Source: Paraburkholderia piptadeniae (GTDB lineage: Bacteria > Pseudomonadota > Gammaproteobacteria > Burkholderiales > Burkholderiaceae). From it: a stretch of DNA of 64,000 nucleotides. Shown piece after piece: positions 26,659-35,498 of this stretch (within the stretch, counting starts at the first letter, position 1; every line of letters begins with the position of its first letter). A program made the translations under genes and the position numbers. The stretch is from NCBI RefSeq assembly GCF_900007165.1, contig NZ_CYGY02000032.1:62001-126000 (forward strand), written 5' to 3'. The notes beneath the pieces were generated by a model that was not told the DNA's origin, made no database searches, and saw nothing but the letters and a program-made list of their open reading frames with translations.

Positions 26659-27753
26659 TCACTTCGGCAACGAGCCGTCCACGCCCTCGACGTACCAGTT
26701 CAGGCGCTGCAGTTCCGGATCGGTCAGCGTCTTGCCGGCCGGCACCTTCACTGCACCCGTCTGATCCTTGATGGGACCCGTGAAGACGTCCCACTTGCCA
26801 CCCGACAGTTGCGTGCGCTTCGCTTCGACTTCCTTCAGCGCATTGGCCGGGATTGCCGATGTGTTCAGGTCTTCCAGATTGACAGCCTTCTGCGGAATGC
26901 CCCACCACACGGGGTCGTTCTTCCACTTGCCGTCCAGCACCTGCTGAATGGCGGCCGAATAATACACGCCCCAGTGCGCGACCACCGAGCCGAGATGTGC
27001 ATCGGGGCCGAACTTCTTCATGTCCGAATCCCAGCCGAATGCATGTACATGCTTTTCGGAGGCCGTTGCGAGCGTCGCGCTGGAGTCGGTGTTCTGCAAC
27101 AGCACGTCGGCGCCCTGGCCGATCAGCGTTTCTGCCGCCTGCTTTTCCTTGCCCGGATCGAACCAGCTGTTGATCCAGATAACTTTCGTGTGCACCTTCG
27201 GATTCACCGAGCGCGCGCCAAGCGTGTACGCATTGATGTTGCGCACCACTTCAGGAATCGGCACCGACGCGACGAAGCCGAGTGTATTCGTCTTCGTCAC
27301 ATAGCCGGCGGCGACGCCTGCGAGGTATGCACCCTGATACATGCGCACGTCATACGTGCCGAAGTTCGCTGCCTTCTTGTAGCCGGTTGCATGCAGGAAA
27401 ACGGTGTCCGGGAAGTCCTTCGCCACCTTCAACTCGAAGTCCTGATAGCCGAAGCTCGAACCGAAGATGATCTTGTTGCCCTTGTTCGCCAGATCACGGA
27501 ACACGCGTTCCGAGTCCGCGGATTCCGGCACGTTTTCGATGCGCGTGATCTTGACCTTGTTGCCGAACTTCGCTTCCGCTTCCTTCGATCCCTGGTCGTG
27601 CGCAAACGTCCAGCCCGCGTCGCCCGGATTCCCGAGGTACACGAATGCGACGCCGGGTACATCGGCGGCCTGCGCCGTCTGCGTCAGCGCGCCGCTGGCA
27701 GCCAGCGATCCAGCCGCCAGCGCAAGTACGCCCAGCATGGTTCTTTTTTTCAT
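26659..27753 (-). CDS. BMP family ABC transporter substrate-binding protein
   Basis: 364 residues. A signal peptide (about 1-29, ending AQA-AD) precedes the basic-membrane-protein/Med fold that binds purine nucleosides in relatives such as PnrA. It lacks a lipobox, so it should be periplasmic, unlike PnrA. Family marks are FVYLGNPGDAGWTFAHDQG, IFGSSFGYQDFELKVA and the ADVLLQNTDSSATLATASE segment. It is last in a four-gene operon (ATPase, two permeases, binding protein) next to 8-oxoguanine deaminase and urate genes. A purine base or nucleoside as cargo is inferred from family and neighbourhood. Confidence 0.9.
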   Translation of the reverse strand: MKKRTMLGVLALAAGSLAASGALTQTAQAADVPGVAFVYLGNPGDAGWTFAHDQGSKEAEAKFGNKVKITRIENVPESADSERVFRDLANKGNKIIFGSSFGYQDFELKVAKDFPDTVFLHATGYKKAANFGTYDVRMYQGAYLAGVAAGYVTKTNTLGFVASVPIPEVVRNINAYTLGARSVNPKVHTKVIWINSWFDPGKEKQAAETLIGQGADVLLQNTDSSATLATASEKHVHAFGWDSDMKKFGPDAHLGSVVAHWGVYYSAAIQQVLDGKWKNDPVWWGIPQKAVNLEDLNTSAIPANALKEVEAKRTQLSGGKWDVFTGPIKDQTGAVKVPAGKTLTDPELQRLNWYVEGVDGSLPK

Positions 27754-27825
27754 GTTTTCTCCTGTCGTTGGGTTTTGATTGATGAACCGGGATAGATGGC
27801 CCCGCGTACAGATTCGTTCAGGCGT

Positions 27826-28755
27826 TCAGCCCGCCGCGAAAAACGGCTTGCCGAGAGACGCAGGCGCATTCAGACGGATCGTGTTCGGATTGCGCGAAAT
27901 CAGCACGAGTACGACGACGGTCGCAAGGTAAGGCAGCATCGCGAGAAACTGCGTCGGCACTGGAACGCCGATCGCCTGTGCATAAAACTGCAGGCCCGTC
28001 ACTGCACCGAACAATAGTGCACCGATCAACAATCGTCCCGGACGCCACGTCGCGAACACGACGAGTGCAAGCGCGATCCAGCCACGACCTGAAGTCAACT
28101 GCTCTTGCCACAAGTGCAGATTGACGATCGAGTAGTAGCCGCCAGCGAGCCCCGCCATCGCGCCGCCAAAGAGCGTCGCGCCATAACGCACGCCGACCAC
28201 CGGAAAACCGACGGAATGCGCGACCTGTGGCGACTCGCCGACCGAGCGCAGCACGAGCCCGGCGCGCGTGCGGTACAGAAACCAGCCGACGACAGCGAAC
28301 ATTACGAACGCAAGATAGTCGAGCGGCGTGAGGCTGAACAATGCAGGGCCGAGCACGGGGATCTTCGAGAGGCCGGGAATGATCCACGTGCCGATCGACT
28401 CGCGCACGGCCGCCGACGTGTACGGCTTGCCGACATACGCAGAAAGGCCGATCCCGAAGATCGTCAGCGACAGGCCCGTGGCGACCTGGTTCGCGAGCAT
28501 CGACAGCACGAGGAACGCGAACAGCAGTGACATCGCGATGCCCGCGCCGATCGCGGCGAGCACGCCGAGCCACGGGTTGCCCGTGATCGACGTCACCGCG
28601 TAGCCCGTCACGGCGCCCATCAGCATCATCCCTTCGACGCCGAGGTTGAGCACGCCGGACTTCTCGGTCACGAGTTCGCCGATGCCCGCGAACATCAGCG
28701 GAATCGCCGCGACGACCGCACTCGACGTCAGCGAGCTGGCTTGTTGAATATCCAT
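27826..28755 (-). CDS. BMP-type ABC transporter permease 2
   Basis: 309 residues, an inner-membrane permease of the BPD_transp_2 family (ribose/nucleoside type), eight or more helices. The segment ELVTEKSGVLNLGVEGMMLM is the hallmark of nucleoside importer subunits (NupQ/YufQ-like). It lies 22 nt behind permease 1 and 72 nt before the binding-protein gene on the minus strand, so one transcript is likely. Confidence 0.9.
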   Translation of the reverse strand: MDIQQASSLTSSAVVAAIPLMFAGIGELVTEKSGVLNLGVEGMMLMGAVTGYAVTSITGNPWLGVLAAIGAGIAMSLLFAFLVLSMLANQVATGLSLTIFGIGLSAYVGKPYTSAAVRESIGTWIIPGLSKIPVLGPALFSLTPLDYLAFVMFAVVGWFLYRTRAGLVLRSVGESPQVAHSVGFPVVGVRYGATLFGGAMAGLAGGYYSIVNLHLWQEQLTSGRGWIALALVVFATWRPGRLLIGALLFGAVTGLQFYAQAIGVPVPTQFLAMLPYLATVVVLVLISRNPNTIRLNAPASLGKPFFAAG

Positions 28756-28777
28756 GTTGATCCGGTTTCCAGCGTTG

Positions 28778-29878
28778 TTACGATGCCGCGATGCCGCGAC
28801 GGCGCACGCGATAATTGACGAACAGATCGGCGCCCAGCAGGCAGAACAGCAGCAGCCCCTGGAACACGCCGGACAAGGCCTGCGGCAGTTGCATCGACGT
28901 CTGCACGGCTTCGCCGCCGAGGTACAGCAGCGCCATCAGCAGACTCGCGAGCACGATGCCGACGGGATGCAGCCGCCCGACGAACACGACAATGATCGCG
29001 GTGAAGCCATAGCCCGGCGACCACGTCGCCTGCAACTGGCCGATCGGGCCCGCGATCTCGCCCATGCCCGCGAGGCCCGCCAGCGCGCCGCTGATGAGCA
29101 GCGACGTCCAGATCGTCTTCTTGTCGGAGAAGCCCGCATAGCGCGCGGCAAGCGGCGCCAGACCGCCGACGTTCATCCGGAAGCCGGCAAAACTCTTGCG
29201 CATGAAGAGCCACACGAGCGGGATCGCCACGATCGTCACGAAGATCGATGCGTTCAGCCGCGTGCCGCGCATGAATTTCCAGTGCCAGTCGCCGTAGAGC
29301 GTCGGGTACAGCGCGTCGCCCGTGAACATTTCGGAGAGCGGGAAGTTCATGCCCTGCGGGTCGCGCCACGGGCCGCTCACCAGATAGATCAGCAATTGCG
29401 TGGCGACGTAGGTGAGCATCAGGCTCGTGAGGATTTCGTTCGTGTTGAAGCGGCTCTTGAGCAGCGCGGGAATCGCCGCCCACGCCATGCCGCCGAGCAT
29501 GCCTGCGATCATCATCGTCGGCAGGATCCACCAGCCCGTCGCCTGATCGAAGTAGATCGCGACGCCGCTCGCCGCGATGCCGCCCAGCACCATCTGCCCT
29601 TCGGCGCCGATGTTCCACACATTCGCGCGATAGCCGATCGCAAGACCCAGGCCGATCAGGCACAGCGGCGACGCCTTCAGCAACAGCTCGGACCAGCCGT
29701 TGACGCTCGAAAGCGGCTCGATGAAAAACGCGACCATCGCCTGCACCGGATCACGGCCGACGAGACTGAAGATCAGAAAGCCGATCACGAGCGTGAGAAG
29801 CGCGGCGATCAGCGGCACGGCGAGCTGCATCGTTCGCGAGGGCGTCGTGCGGGCTTCGAGTCGGTACGGAAGAATCAT
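28778..29878 (-). CDS. BMP-type ABC transporter permease 1
   Basis: 366 residues, the paired permease (NupP/YufP-like). After a short N-terminal tail the first helix is at about 18-40. Later marks are GYRANVWNIGAEGQMVLGGI and RFNTNEILTSLMLTYVATQL. The ATG at 29878 is preferred; the frame is open to 29959 but that stretch overlaps a small repeat and lacks family residues. No good Shine-Dalgarno is seen. Confidence 0.9.
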   Translation of the reverse strand: MILPYRLEARTTPSRTMQLAVPLIAALLTLVIGFLIFSLVGRDPVQAMVAFFIEPLSSVNGWSELLLKASPLCLIGLGLAIGYRANVWNIGAEGQMVLGGIAASGVAIYFDQATGWWILPTMMIAGMLGGMAWAAIPALLKSRFNTNEILTSLMLTYVATQLLIYLVSGPWRDPQGMNFPLSEMFTGDALYPTLYGDWHWKFMRGTRLNASIFVTIVAIPLVWLFMRKSFAGFRMNVGGLAPLAARYAGFSDKKTIWTSLLISGALAGLAGMGEIAGPIGQLQATWSPGYGFTAIIVVFVGRLHPVGIVLASLLMALLYLGGEAVQTSMQLPQALSGVFQGLLLFCLLGADLFVNYRVRRRGIAAS

Positions 29879-29938
29879 TGTGTGTTTGGTCGATGGGGTA
29901 TCTGCGGTTTGATGCAGGCTCGCGTGACGCGCGTCGAG

Positions 29939-30009
29939 TCGTGCATGTGCCGGTTGCATGCACCGTTATGCACGCGCCGCGTTACGAATGCACGGTCATG
30001 CATGCGCCG
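29939..30009. repeat. Three short direct repeats over the ATPase gene end
   Basis: Three 14-nt copies of the pattern TYRTGCAYGYGCCG start at 29939, 29966 and 29996, spaced 27 and 30 nt. The last copy covers the ATPase stop codon (29996-29998). Confidence 0.5.
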
Positions 30010-31621
30010 GCTGGCCGGCCGACGGCGGCGCACCTTCGCGGTCGCCGAAGAGACCGGCCATCCAGCGGCCGATTTCCTCCGCGTTCGTGTCGCCCGTCTT
30101 GCGCGACGGCGACAGACGCCCGCGCGCCAGCACGGCCAGGCGATCGCAAATGTCGAACAGTTCTTCGAGCTCCTCGGAGATCACCAGAATCGCGACGCCG
30201 CGCGCCGACAGATCGAGCAACTGCTGCCGGATGAACGCGGCCGCGCCGACGTCGACGCCCCATGTCGGCTGCGCGACGACAAGCACCTTCGGCGCCTGCA
30301 GGATCTCGCGTCCGACGATGAACTTCTGCAGATTGCCCCCCGACAGGCTCTGCGCGAGCGCGCCCTCGCCGCCGCAGCGCACGTCGAAGGCTTCGATGCA
30401 GCGCTTCGCGAACGCCCGCATCGCGCCCGCGTTGATCCAGCCCGAGCGCACCATCTGCTGCCGGTGCGCCGTCAACAGCGCGTTCTCCGCGAGCGACATC
30501 GCGGGGACGGCGCCGCGACCCAGACGCTCTTCCGGCACGAACGCGAAGCCCAGCTTGCGGCGCGCCGCGGCGCCCAGCTTGCCGGCGGGCTTGCCGCAGA
30601 TGGTCACGGCATCCGCGCGATGGTCCTTGTTGTTGCCCTTGTGCTCACCTGAGAGCGCGGCGAGCAGCTCGGCCTGCCCGTTGCCCGACACGCCCGCGAT
30701 ACCGAAGATCTCGCCCGCATGCACGCTGAAGGACACATCGTCGAGCGACGTGCCGAACGGATCGTCGCTCGACGACGACAGATGCTTCACGTCGAGCAGC
30801 ACGTCCCCCGGCATGTGCGCGCGGCGCTCGTAATCAGGCAGCGAATGGCCGACCATCAGTTGCGCCAGCGACGCGTGCGTTTCTTCGCGCGGCTTCACGT
30901 GGCCCGTCACCTTGCCGCCGCGCATCACGGTCGCCGTGTCGCACAGCTCCTGGATTTCGTCGAGCTTGTGGCTGATGTAGAGAATGCTGCAGCCTTCCGA
31001 CGCGAGACGGCGCAGCGTCTCGAACAGCTTGCGCACGGCCTGCGGCGTGAGCACGGAAGTCGGCTCGTCCATGATCAGCAGGCGCGGGTTCTGCAGCAGG
31101 CAGCGCACGATCTCGACGCGTTGCCGCTCGCCAACCGTGAGGCTGTGCACGTGACGCTGCGGATCGATGTCGAGCCCATAGTCCGCCGATACCTCGCGGA
31201 TGCGTTTGCCGAGCGCCTTCAGATCGAACGGCTCGTCGAGCGCGAGCGCGATGTTCTCGCCGACCGTCAGCGTCTCGAACAGCGAGAAGTGCTGAAACAC
31301 CATGCCGATTCCGAGCTTGCGCGCGGCAGCGGGACTCGCGATCTCGACGGGCTGCCCTTCCCAGCGGATTTCGCCCGCATCCGGCCGCACCGCGCCGTAG
31401 ATGATCTTCATCAGCGTGCTCTTGCCCGCGCCGTTTTCGCCGAGCACTGCGTGGATTTCGCCGGGCGCGACGATCAGCGTGACGTCGTCGTTGGCGCGCA
31501 CGGCAGGATACTGCTTGCTGATGCCCGCGAGCGCGAGGCGCGGTGTGGCGCCGCCGCTACGGTTTGCGCCGTTTGCGTGTGCGCTGCCGCCCGTCGGGCC
31601 GACTGAAGATGTGTCGCTCAT
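29996..31621 (-). CDS. BMP-type ABC transporter ATPase (two NBDs)
   Basis: 541 residues with two fused ABC cassettes, as in sugar/nucleoside importers (MglA, NupO). NBD1 has Walker A GENGAGKST, signature LTVGERQRVEIVRCLL and LLIMDEPTSVLTP. NBD2 has a degenerate Walker A (GVSGNGQAE) and the signature LSGGNLQKFIVGRE, as is normal for this family. The ATG at 31621 is preferred over an upstream start (31654). It is first in the four-gene operon and divergent from the LysR gene across 267 nt. Confidence 0.92.
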   Translation of the reverse strand: MSDTSSVGPTGGSAHANGANRSGGATPRLALAGISKQYPAVRANDDVTLIVAPGEIHAVLGENGAGKSTLMKIIYGAVRPDAGEIRWEGQPVEIASPAAARKLGIGMVFQHFSLFETLTVGENIALALDEPFDLKALGKRIREVSADYGLDIDPQRHVHSLTVGERQRVEIVRCLLQNPRLLIMDEPTSVLTPQAVRKLFETLRRLASEGCSILYISHKLDEIQELCDTATVMRGGKVTGHVKPREETHASLAQLMVGHSLPDYERRAHMPGDVLLDVKHLSSSSDDPFGTSLDDVSFSVHAGEIFGIAGVSGNGQAELLAALSGEHKGNNKDHRADAVTICGKPAGKLGAAARRKLGFAFVPEERLGRGAVPAMSLAENALLTAHRQQMVRSGWINAGAMRAFAKRCIEAFDVRCGGEGALAQSLSGGNLQKFIVGREILQAPKVLVVAQPTWGVDVGAAAFIRQQLLDLSARGVAILVISEELEELFDICDRLAVLARGRLSPSRKTGDTNAEEIGRWMAGLFGDREGAPPSAGQPAHA

Positions 31622-31823
31622 GTTGTTCCGTATTACGCGTGATGCCGCCAGCACGCGGCCTCACGCGTTTCCCCGATTGAATTGCCCGCTGGACGCGCGT
31701 GTCGTGGTGCCGCAGCCGATCGACGATACCGAAATCGACCCCATCAGTCGAGCCGCCAAAATTCCCGCAGAGCCGCGCCACTGCACGGTTTGCGGGTATC
31801 CCTCCCTTGACGCCTCCTTATCT

Positions 31824-31843
31824 CTATATTAAAACGCATATAG
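31824..31843 (+). promoter_or_regulatory. Candidate LysR binding site
   Basis: A perfect inverted repeat CTATAT-N8-ATATAG, 45 nt before the LysR start, in the region shared with the transporter operon. AT-rich dyads with a T-N11-A core are typical LysR-type operators. The right arm extends to CGCATATAG, which recurs at 34628-34636 near the 8-oxoguanine deaminase/uraH promoters. Confidence 0.45.
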
Positions 31844-31888
31844 CCCCATGCCAGATCGATCAGCCTGAACATATATTTCGGAGAAGTC

Positions 31889-32818
31889 ATGAGCCAACAA
31901 CGCGAGGCGATCGACACTTACCTACTGCGCGTCTTGCACACTCTTCTGATGGAGCGCAGCGTCACGCGCGCCGCCGTCAAACTGAACCAGTCCCAACCCG
32001 CCATCAGCGCCGCGCTGCGACGGCTGCGCGACATCACCGGCGATCCGCTGCTCGTGCGCGGCAAATCCGGCATGGTGCCCACCGAGTACGGGTTGCGCCT
32101 GCTCGAACCCGTCCAGAATGCACTGCGCGAGATCGAACGCATTAAATTTCAGCAGCACAACTTCGACCCCGCGACGTCGATCCGCTGCTACCGGATCGGC
32201 TGCCCCGACTACCTGAACGTGCTGTTCGTGCCGACCGTCGTCGAGCGCTTCCGCCAGGCCGCGCCGAACGCGACACTCGAGTTCCACTCGCTCGGCCCCG
32301 CGTTCGACTATGAACTGGCGCTCGAGGATGGCAAGCTCGATATCGTCGTCGGCAACTGGCCGGAACCGCCCGAGCAGCTGCACCTGTCGAACCTGTTCGT
32401 CGACCAGATCGTGTGCCTGATGAGCAACACGCACCCGTTCGCCCGGCGCGGCGGCCTGACGCTCGACCAGTACCTGAACGCGCCGCATCTCGCGCCGACG
32501 CCCTATTCAGTCGGCCAGCGCGGCGCGATCGATGTGCATCTGGCCCGCGAGCGCCTGAAGCGCCATGTCGTCGTCACGCTGCCGTACTTCAACCTCGCGC
32601 CTTACGTGCTGATCAAGTCCGACCTGATCTTCACGACGACGCGCCTCTTCGCCGACTACTACGCGAAGTTCCTGCCGCTGACCGTCGTGCCCGCGCCGCT
32701 CGACTTCCCGCCGATGCAGTATTACCAGTTGTGGCACGAGCGCGTGCACTACTCCGATGAAGTGCGCTGGTTGCGCAGCCTCGTCGCGGAGGCGACCAAA
32801 ACCCTCGTCGACAAATAA
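31889..32818 (+). CDS. LysR family transcriptional regulator
   Basis: 309 residues. The winged helix-turn-helix is at about 10-70 (SVTRAAVKLNQSQPAISAAL then RRLRDITGDPLLVR), followed by the effector-binding domain. GGAGAAG lies before the ATG. It is divergent from the BMP transporter operon and convergent with 8-oxoguanine deaminase, so it likely answers to a purine or purine breakdown product. That is inference from position. Confidence 0.92.
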   Translation: MSQQREAIDTYLLRVLHTLLMERSVTRAAVKLNQSQPAISAALRRLRDITGDPLLVRGKSGMVPTEYGLRLLEPVQNALREIERIKFQQHNFDPATSIRCYRIGCPDYLNVLFVPTVVERFRQAAPNATLEFHSLGPAFDYELALEDGKLDIVVGNWPEPPEQLHLSNLFVDQIVCLMSNTHPFARRGGLTLDQYLNAPHLAPTPYSVGQRGAIDVHLARERLKRHVVVTLPYFNLAPYVLIKSDLIFTTTRLFADYYAKFLPLTVVPAPLDFPPMQYYQLWHERVHYSDEVRWLRSLVAEATKTLVDK

Positions 32819-32847
32819 AGCGCGACAAAGACGGCACTATGTTGCAG

Positions 32848-32878
32848 GCGGCGGTTGTGAAACCGCCGCTTTGCTTTT
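32848..32878 (+). terminator. Terminator after the LysR gene
   Basis: GCGGCGGTT (32848-32856), loop GTGA, AACCGCCGC (32861-32869), then TTTGCTTTT. It lies 29 nt past the LysR stop. Confidence 0.75.
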
Positions 32879-32896
32879 GCAACTGCCGCTTCGCTT

Positions 32897-34306
32897 TTAA
32901 GCGGCACTTTCGTACAGCGACTTCGCAAGGCTGTTGTGCCGTTCGATCACGGGGCCGAGATCCACCGTCGTTAGCACGCCGTCCTTCACCACGACCTTTC
33001 CGCCGATCACGCTCGTCGATACCTGCGACGGCGCGCAGAACACGAGCGCCGCGACGGGATCGTGCTGTGCGCCCGCAAAAAGCGGCTGGCGCAGATCGAA
33101 CGACACGAAATCCGCTGCCATGCCCGGAGCCAGCGCGCCGATATCGTCGCGGTTCAGCACTTTTGCGCCGCCGAGCGTCGCGATTTCGAGCGCTTCGCGC
33201 GCGGTCATCGCGTCGGGCCCGAAACCGACCCGCTGCAGCAGCAACGCCTGACGCACTTCGGCGACCATCTGCGCGCCATCGTTCGACGCCGACCCGTCGA
33301 CGCCCAGCCCGACGGGCACGCCCGCCAGCCGCATCTTCTTTACCGGCGCGATGCCCGACGCCAGCCGCATGTTCGAACACGGACAGTGCGCGACGCCCGT
33401 GCCCGTGCGCGCGAACAGGCCGATGCCGGCATCGTCGAGTTGCACACAGTGCGCATGCCATACGTCGCGGCCGACCCAGCCGAGATTCTCGGCATACTCC
33501 GCCGGCGTCATGCCGAACTTCTCGCGGCTGTATGCAATATCGTTCACGTTCTCGGCGAGGTGCGTATGCAGCGACACGCCGTAGTGCCGCGCCAGCGCAG
33601 CCGATTCGCGCATCAGGTCGTGGCTCACCGAAAATGGCGAGCACGGCGCGACGACGACGCGCAGCATCGCGTATCGCCCTTCGTCGTGATACGTCTCGAT
33701 CAGCCGTTGCGTGTCCTTCAGGATGTCCGCTTCGCTTTCGACGACGGAATCGGGCGGCAGGCCACCGTCCTTCTGTCCGACGCTCATGCTGCCGCGGCTT
33801 GCATGAAAACGCATGCCGATGCGGCGCGCGGCGGCGATGCTGTCGTCGAGACGGCTGCCGTTCGGATAGATGTACAGGTGATCGCTCGACGTCGTGCAGC
33901 CTGAGAGCAGCAGTTCCGCCATCGCCGTCAGCGTCGAAATCCCGATCATCTCCGGCGTGAGATTCGCCCACACCTTGTACAGGTTCGTCAGCCAGCCGAA
34001 CAGCTCGGCGTTCTGCGCCTCGGGAATTGCGCGCGTCAGGCTCTGATACATGTGATGGTGCGTGTTGACGAGACCGGGAATGACGAGATGCCCCGTCATG
34101 TCGAGAATCTCGTCGGCCGTGTCCGGCAGTTCCGCGGTCCTGCCGACGGCGACGATCCGGTTGTCTTCGATATAGAGGCCGCCGTCGCGCAGTTCGCGCC
34201 GCTCGCCGTCCATCGTCACGAGCACGTCGGCATGTCGGACCAGCATCGTCTTGCCGCGCTGGCCGGTTGCTCGCGCCGTGCCCGTTGCGTGGGTTTGCAT
34301 CGTCAT
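32897..34306 (-). CDS. 8-oxoguanine deaminase (amidohydrolase)
   Basis: 469 residues that hydrolyse 8-oxoguanine to urate and ammonia. The zinc site is intact: THHHMYQSL (HxH), the middle His in LHTHLAENV, HAHCVQLDD, and the Asp in GLGVDGSASNDG. Stretches such as SGCTTSSDHLYIYPNGSRLD and RFHASRGSMSVGQ are, as I recall, shared with the characterised Pseudomonas enzyme, which separates this group from guanine and cytosine deaminases. GGAGAA before the ATG at 34306 sets the start. Its product urate is the substrate of the puuD-uraH-uraD route encoded next door. Confidence 0.88.
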   Translation of the reverse strand: MTMQTHATGTARATGQRGKTMLVRHADVLVTMDGERRELRDGGLYIEDNRIVAVGRTAELPDTADEILDMTGHLVIPGLVNTHHHMYQSLTRAIPEAQNAELFGWLTNLYKVWANLTPEMIGISTLTAMAELLLSGCTTSSDHLYIYPNGSRLDDSIAAARRIGMRFHASRGSMSVGQKDGGLPPDSVVESEADILKDTQRLIETYHDEGRYAMLRVVVAPCSPFSVSHDLMRESAALARHYGVSLHTHLAENVNDIAYSREKFGMTPAEYAENLGWVGRDVWHAHCVQLDDAGIGLFARTGTGVAHCPCSNMRLASGIAPVKKMRLAGVPVGLGVDGSASNDGAQMVAEVRQALLLQRVGFGPDAMTAREALEIATLGGAKVLNRDDIGALAPGMAADFVSFDLRQPLFAGAQHDPVAALVFCAPSQVSTSVIGGKVVVKDGVLTTVDLGPVIERHNSLAKSLYESAA

Positions 34307-34918
34307 TCGTTTCTCCAGTGCCGCCCTGTTCGCCGCCGCGCGATGCCGCCGCATTCGACTGCATAGGGTTGCATGCCGTCAGTTCCTGCTGCATCGATCT
34401 GCGCGTGATCACGGTCCGCGGCAGTCGGGGCGAGTGCAAAAGTCATTCGAACGCGATGTCGCCGGCACGCCACCGCGCCGCCGCGTCCCGTTCGAACGCA
34501 GTTGGCCCGGTTACCCGGCGTGCTCCGCCGTCTTCGGGATGCACGGCCGCGCCGTGCATGGGCGTAACCTTCGGGCGACAAAATTGCGCTGGCAACCCGG
34601 GACGTTGCGATACCCGGATTCACGCAGCGCATATAGTCGGTATTTTTGGTGCCGGTACGATCGGACAAGCGCAGCCATGCCGTTCCGGACTGCACTGGCG
34701 TACCCATGCGGAGGCTGTCAGTGGGCAGTCATGCGGCAGCGATTATCTTTCCTATCGCTCGCCCGCGCAGATGAACAATGTTTCTACAATGGATGTCACG
34801 GCGCTCGCTTCAATCCGCCGACGGGTATGTAGCCACTGACGTGGAGCCTCGATCCGCCGCAAACTGTGATGGATCGGGCCGCCGCTGAAACCTCGCATCT
34901 ACACAAGGACAATCGCGA
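34307..34918. other. 612-nt divergent region between 8-oxoguanine deaminase and uraH
   Basis: No gene is recognisable; several overlapping frames show no family features. The only motif noted is CGCATATAG (34628-34636), also present in the LysR-gene promoter. Promoters of both flanking genes must lie here. Confidence 0.4.
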
Positions 34919-35272
34919 ATGGGCAAGCTCACTACCCACGTGCTCGACACGGCAAACGGCCGTCCCGGCGCCGATATCAAGGTTGAACTCTTTGCGCTTT
35001 CCGGCGACACGCGCCGTGCGCTCAAGACCACTACCACCAATCACGATGGCCGCTGCAACGAGCCGCTGCTCGAAGGCGATGCACTGACCGTCGGCGAATA
35101 TGAACTCGTATTCCATGCAGGCGACTACTTCGCGTCGATCGGCACCAAAGTGCCGGAGCCGCGCTTCGTCGATCGTGTGGTACTGCGTTTCGGCATCGCC
35201 GACGCCGGCGCGCATTATCACGTGCCGCTGCTGGTATCGCCGTGGTCGTACAGCACCTATCGCGGCAGCTGA
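34919..35272 (+). CDS. uraH: 5-hydroxyisourate hydrolase
   Basis: 117 residues, a transthyretin-related enzyme that opens 5-hydroxyisourate to OHCU. It has the N-terminal LTTHVLDTANGRPG with the catalytic His, an Arg in DGRCNEPLL, and the defining C-terminal YRGS tetrad. Length is normal and no periplasmic signal is present. AAGGA lies before the ATG. It precedes puuD on the same strand, and the two act on consecutive intermediates. Confidence 0.96.
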   Translation: MGKLTTHVLDTANGRPGADIKVELFALSGDTRRALKTTTTNHDGRCNEPLLEGDALTVGEYELVFHAGDYFASIGTKVPEPRFVDRVVLRFGIADAGAHYHVPLLVSPWSYSTYRGS

Positions 35273-35498
35273 CGCGAAACGCAGTCGCGCCACGTGCGAC
35301 AGCGGGTGCATTTCGCCGATGACATGGAGACATTCGCGAAGCGCAAGCCGGACAGGCGCGATCCATCAGCACCCGAGTTCATCTTATTGTCGTTGCATGC
35401 ACTGAATCCTTGGCCGACATGCAGCGGCGCAACAGCACCGCATTGCGCGCAGTACACGAGATGCCGCGCGAACAACGAATCAGAAGTGGAGGAGTTTC

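Noticed and set aside
28754..30652. A 632-codon plus-strand frame across the BMP permease and ATPase genes
   Set aside because: It is antisense to three well-recognised transporter genes and rich in Arg/His/Gln/Glu shadow residues.
26659..31621. A simple sugar (ribose or galactose) ABC importer
   Set aside because: The ATPase and permeases share that superfamily, but the binding protein is of the BMP/Med type and the permeases have nucleoside-importer marks.
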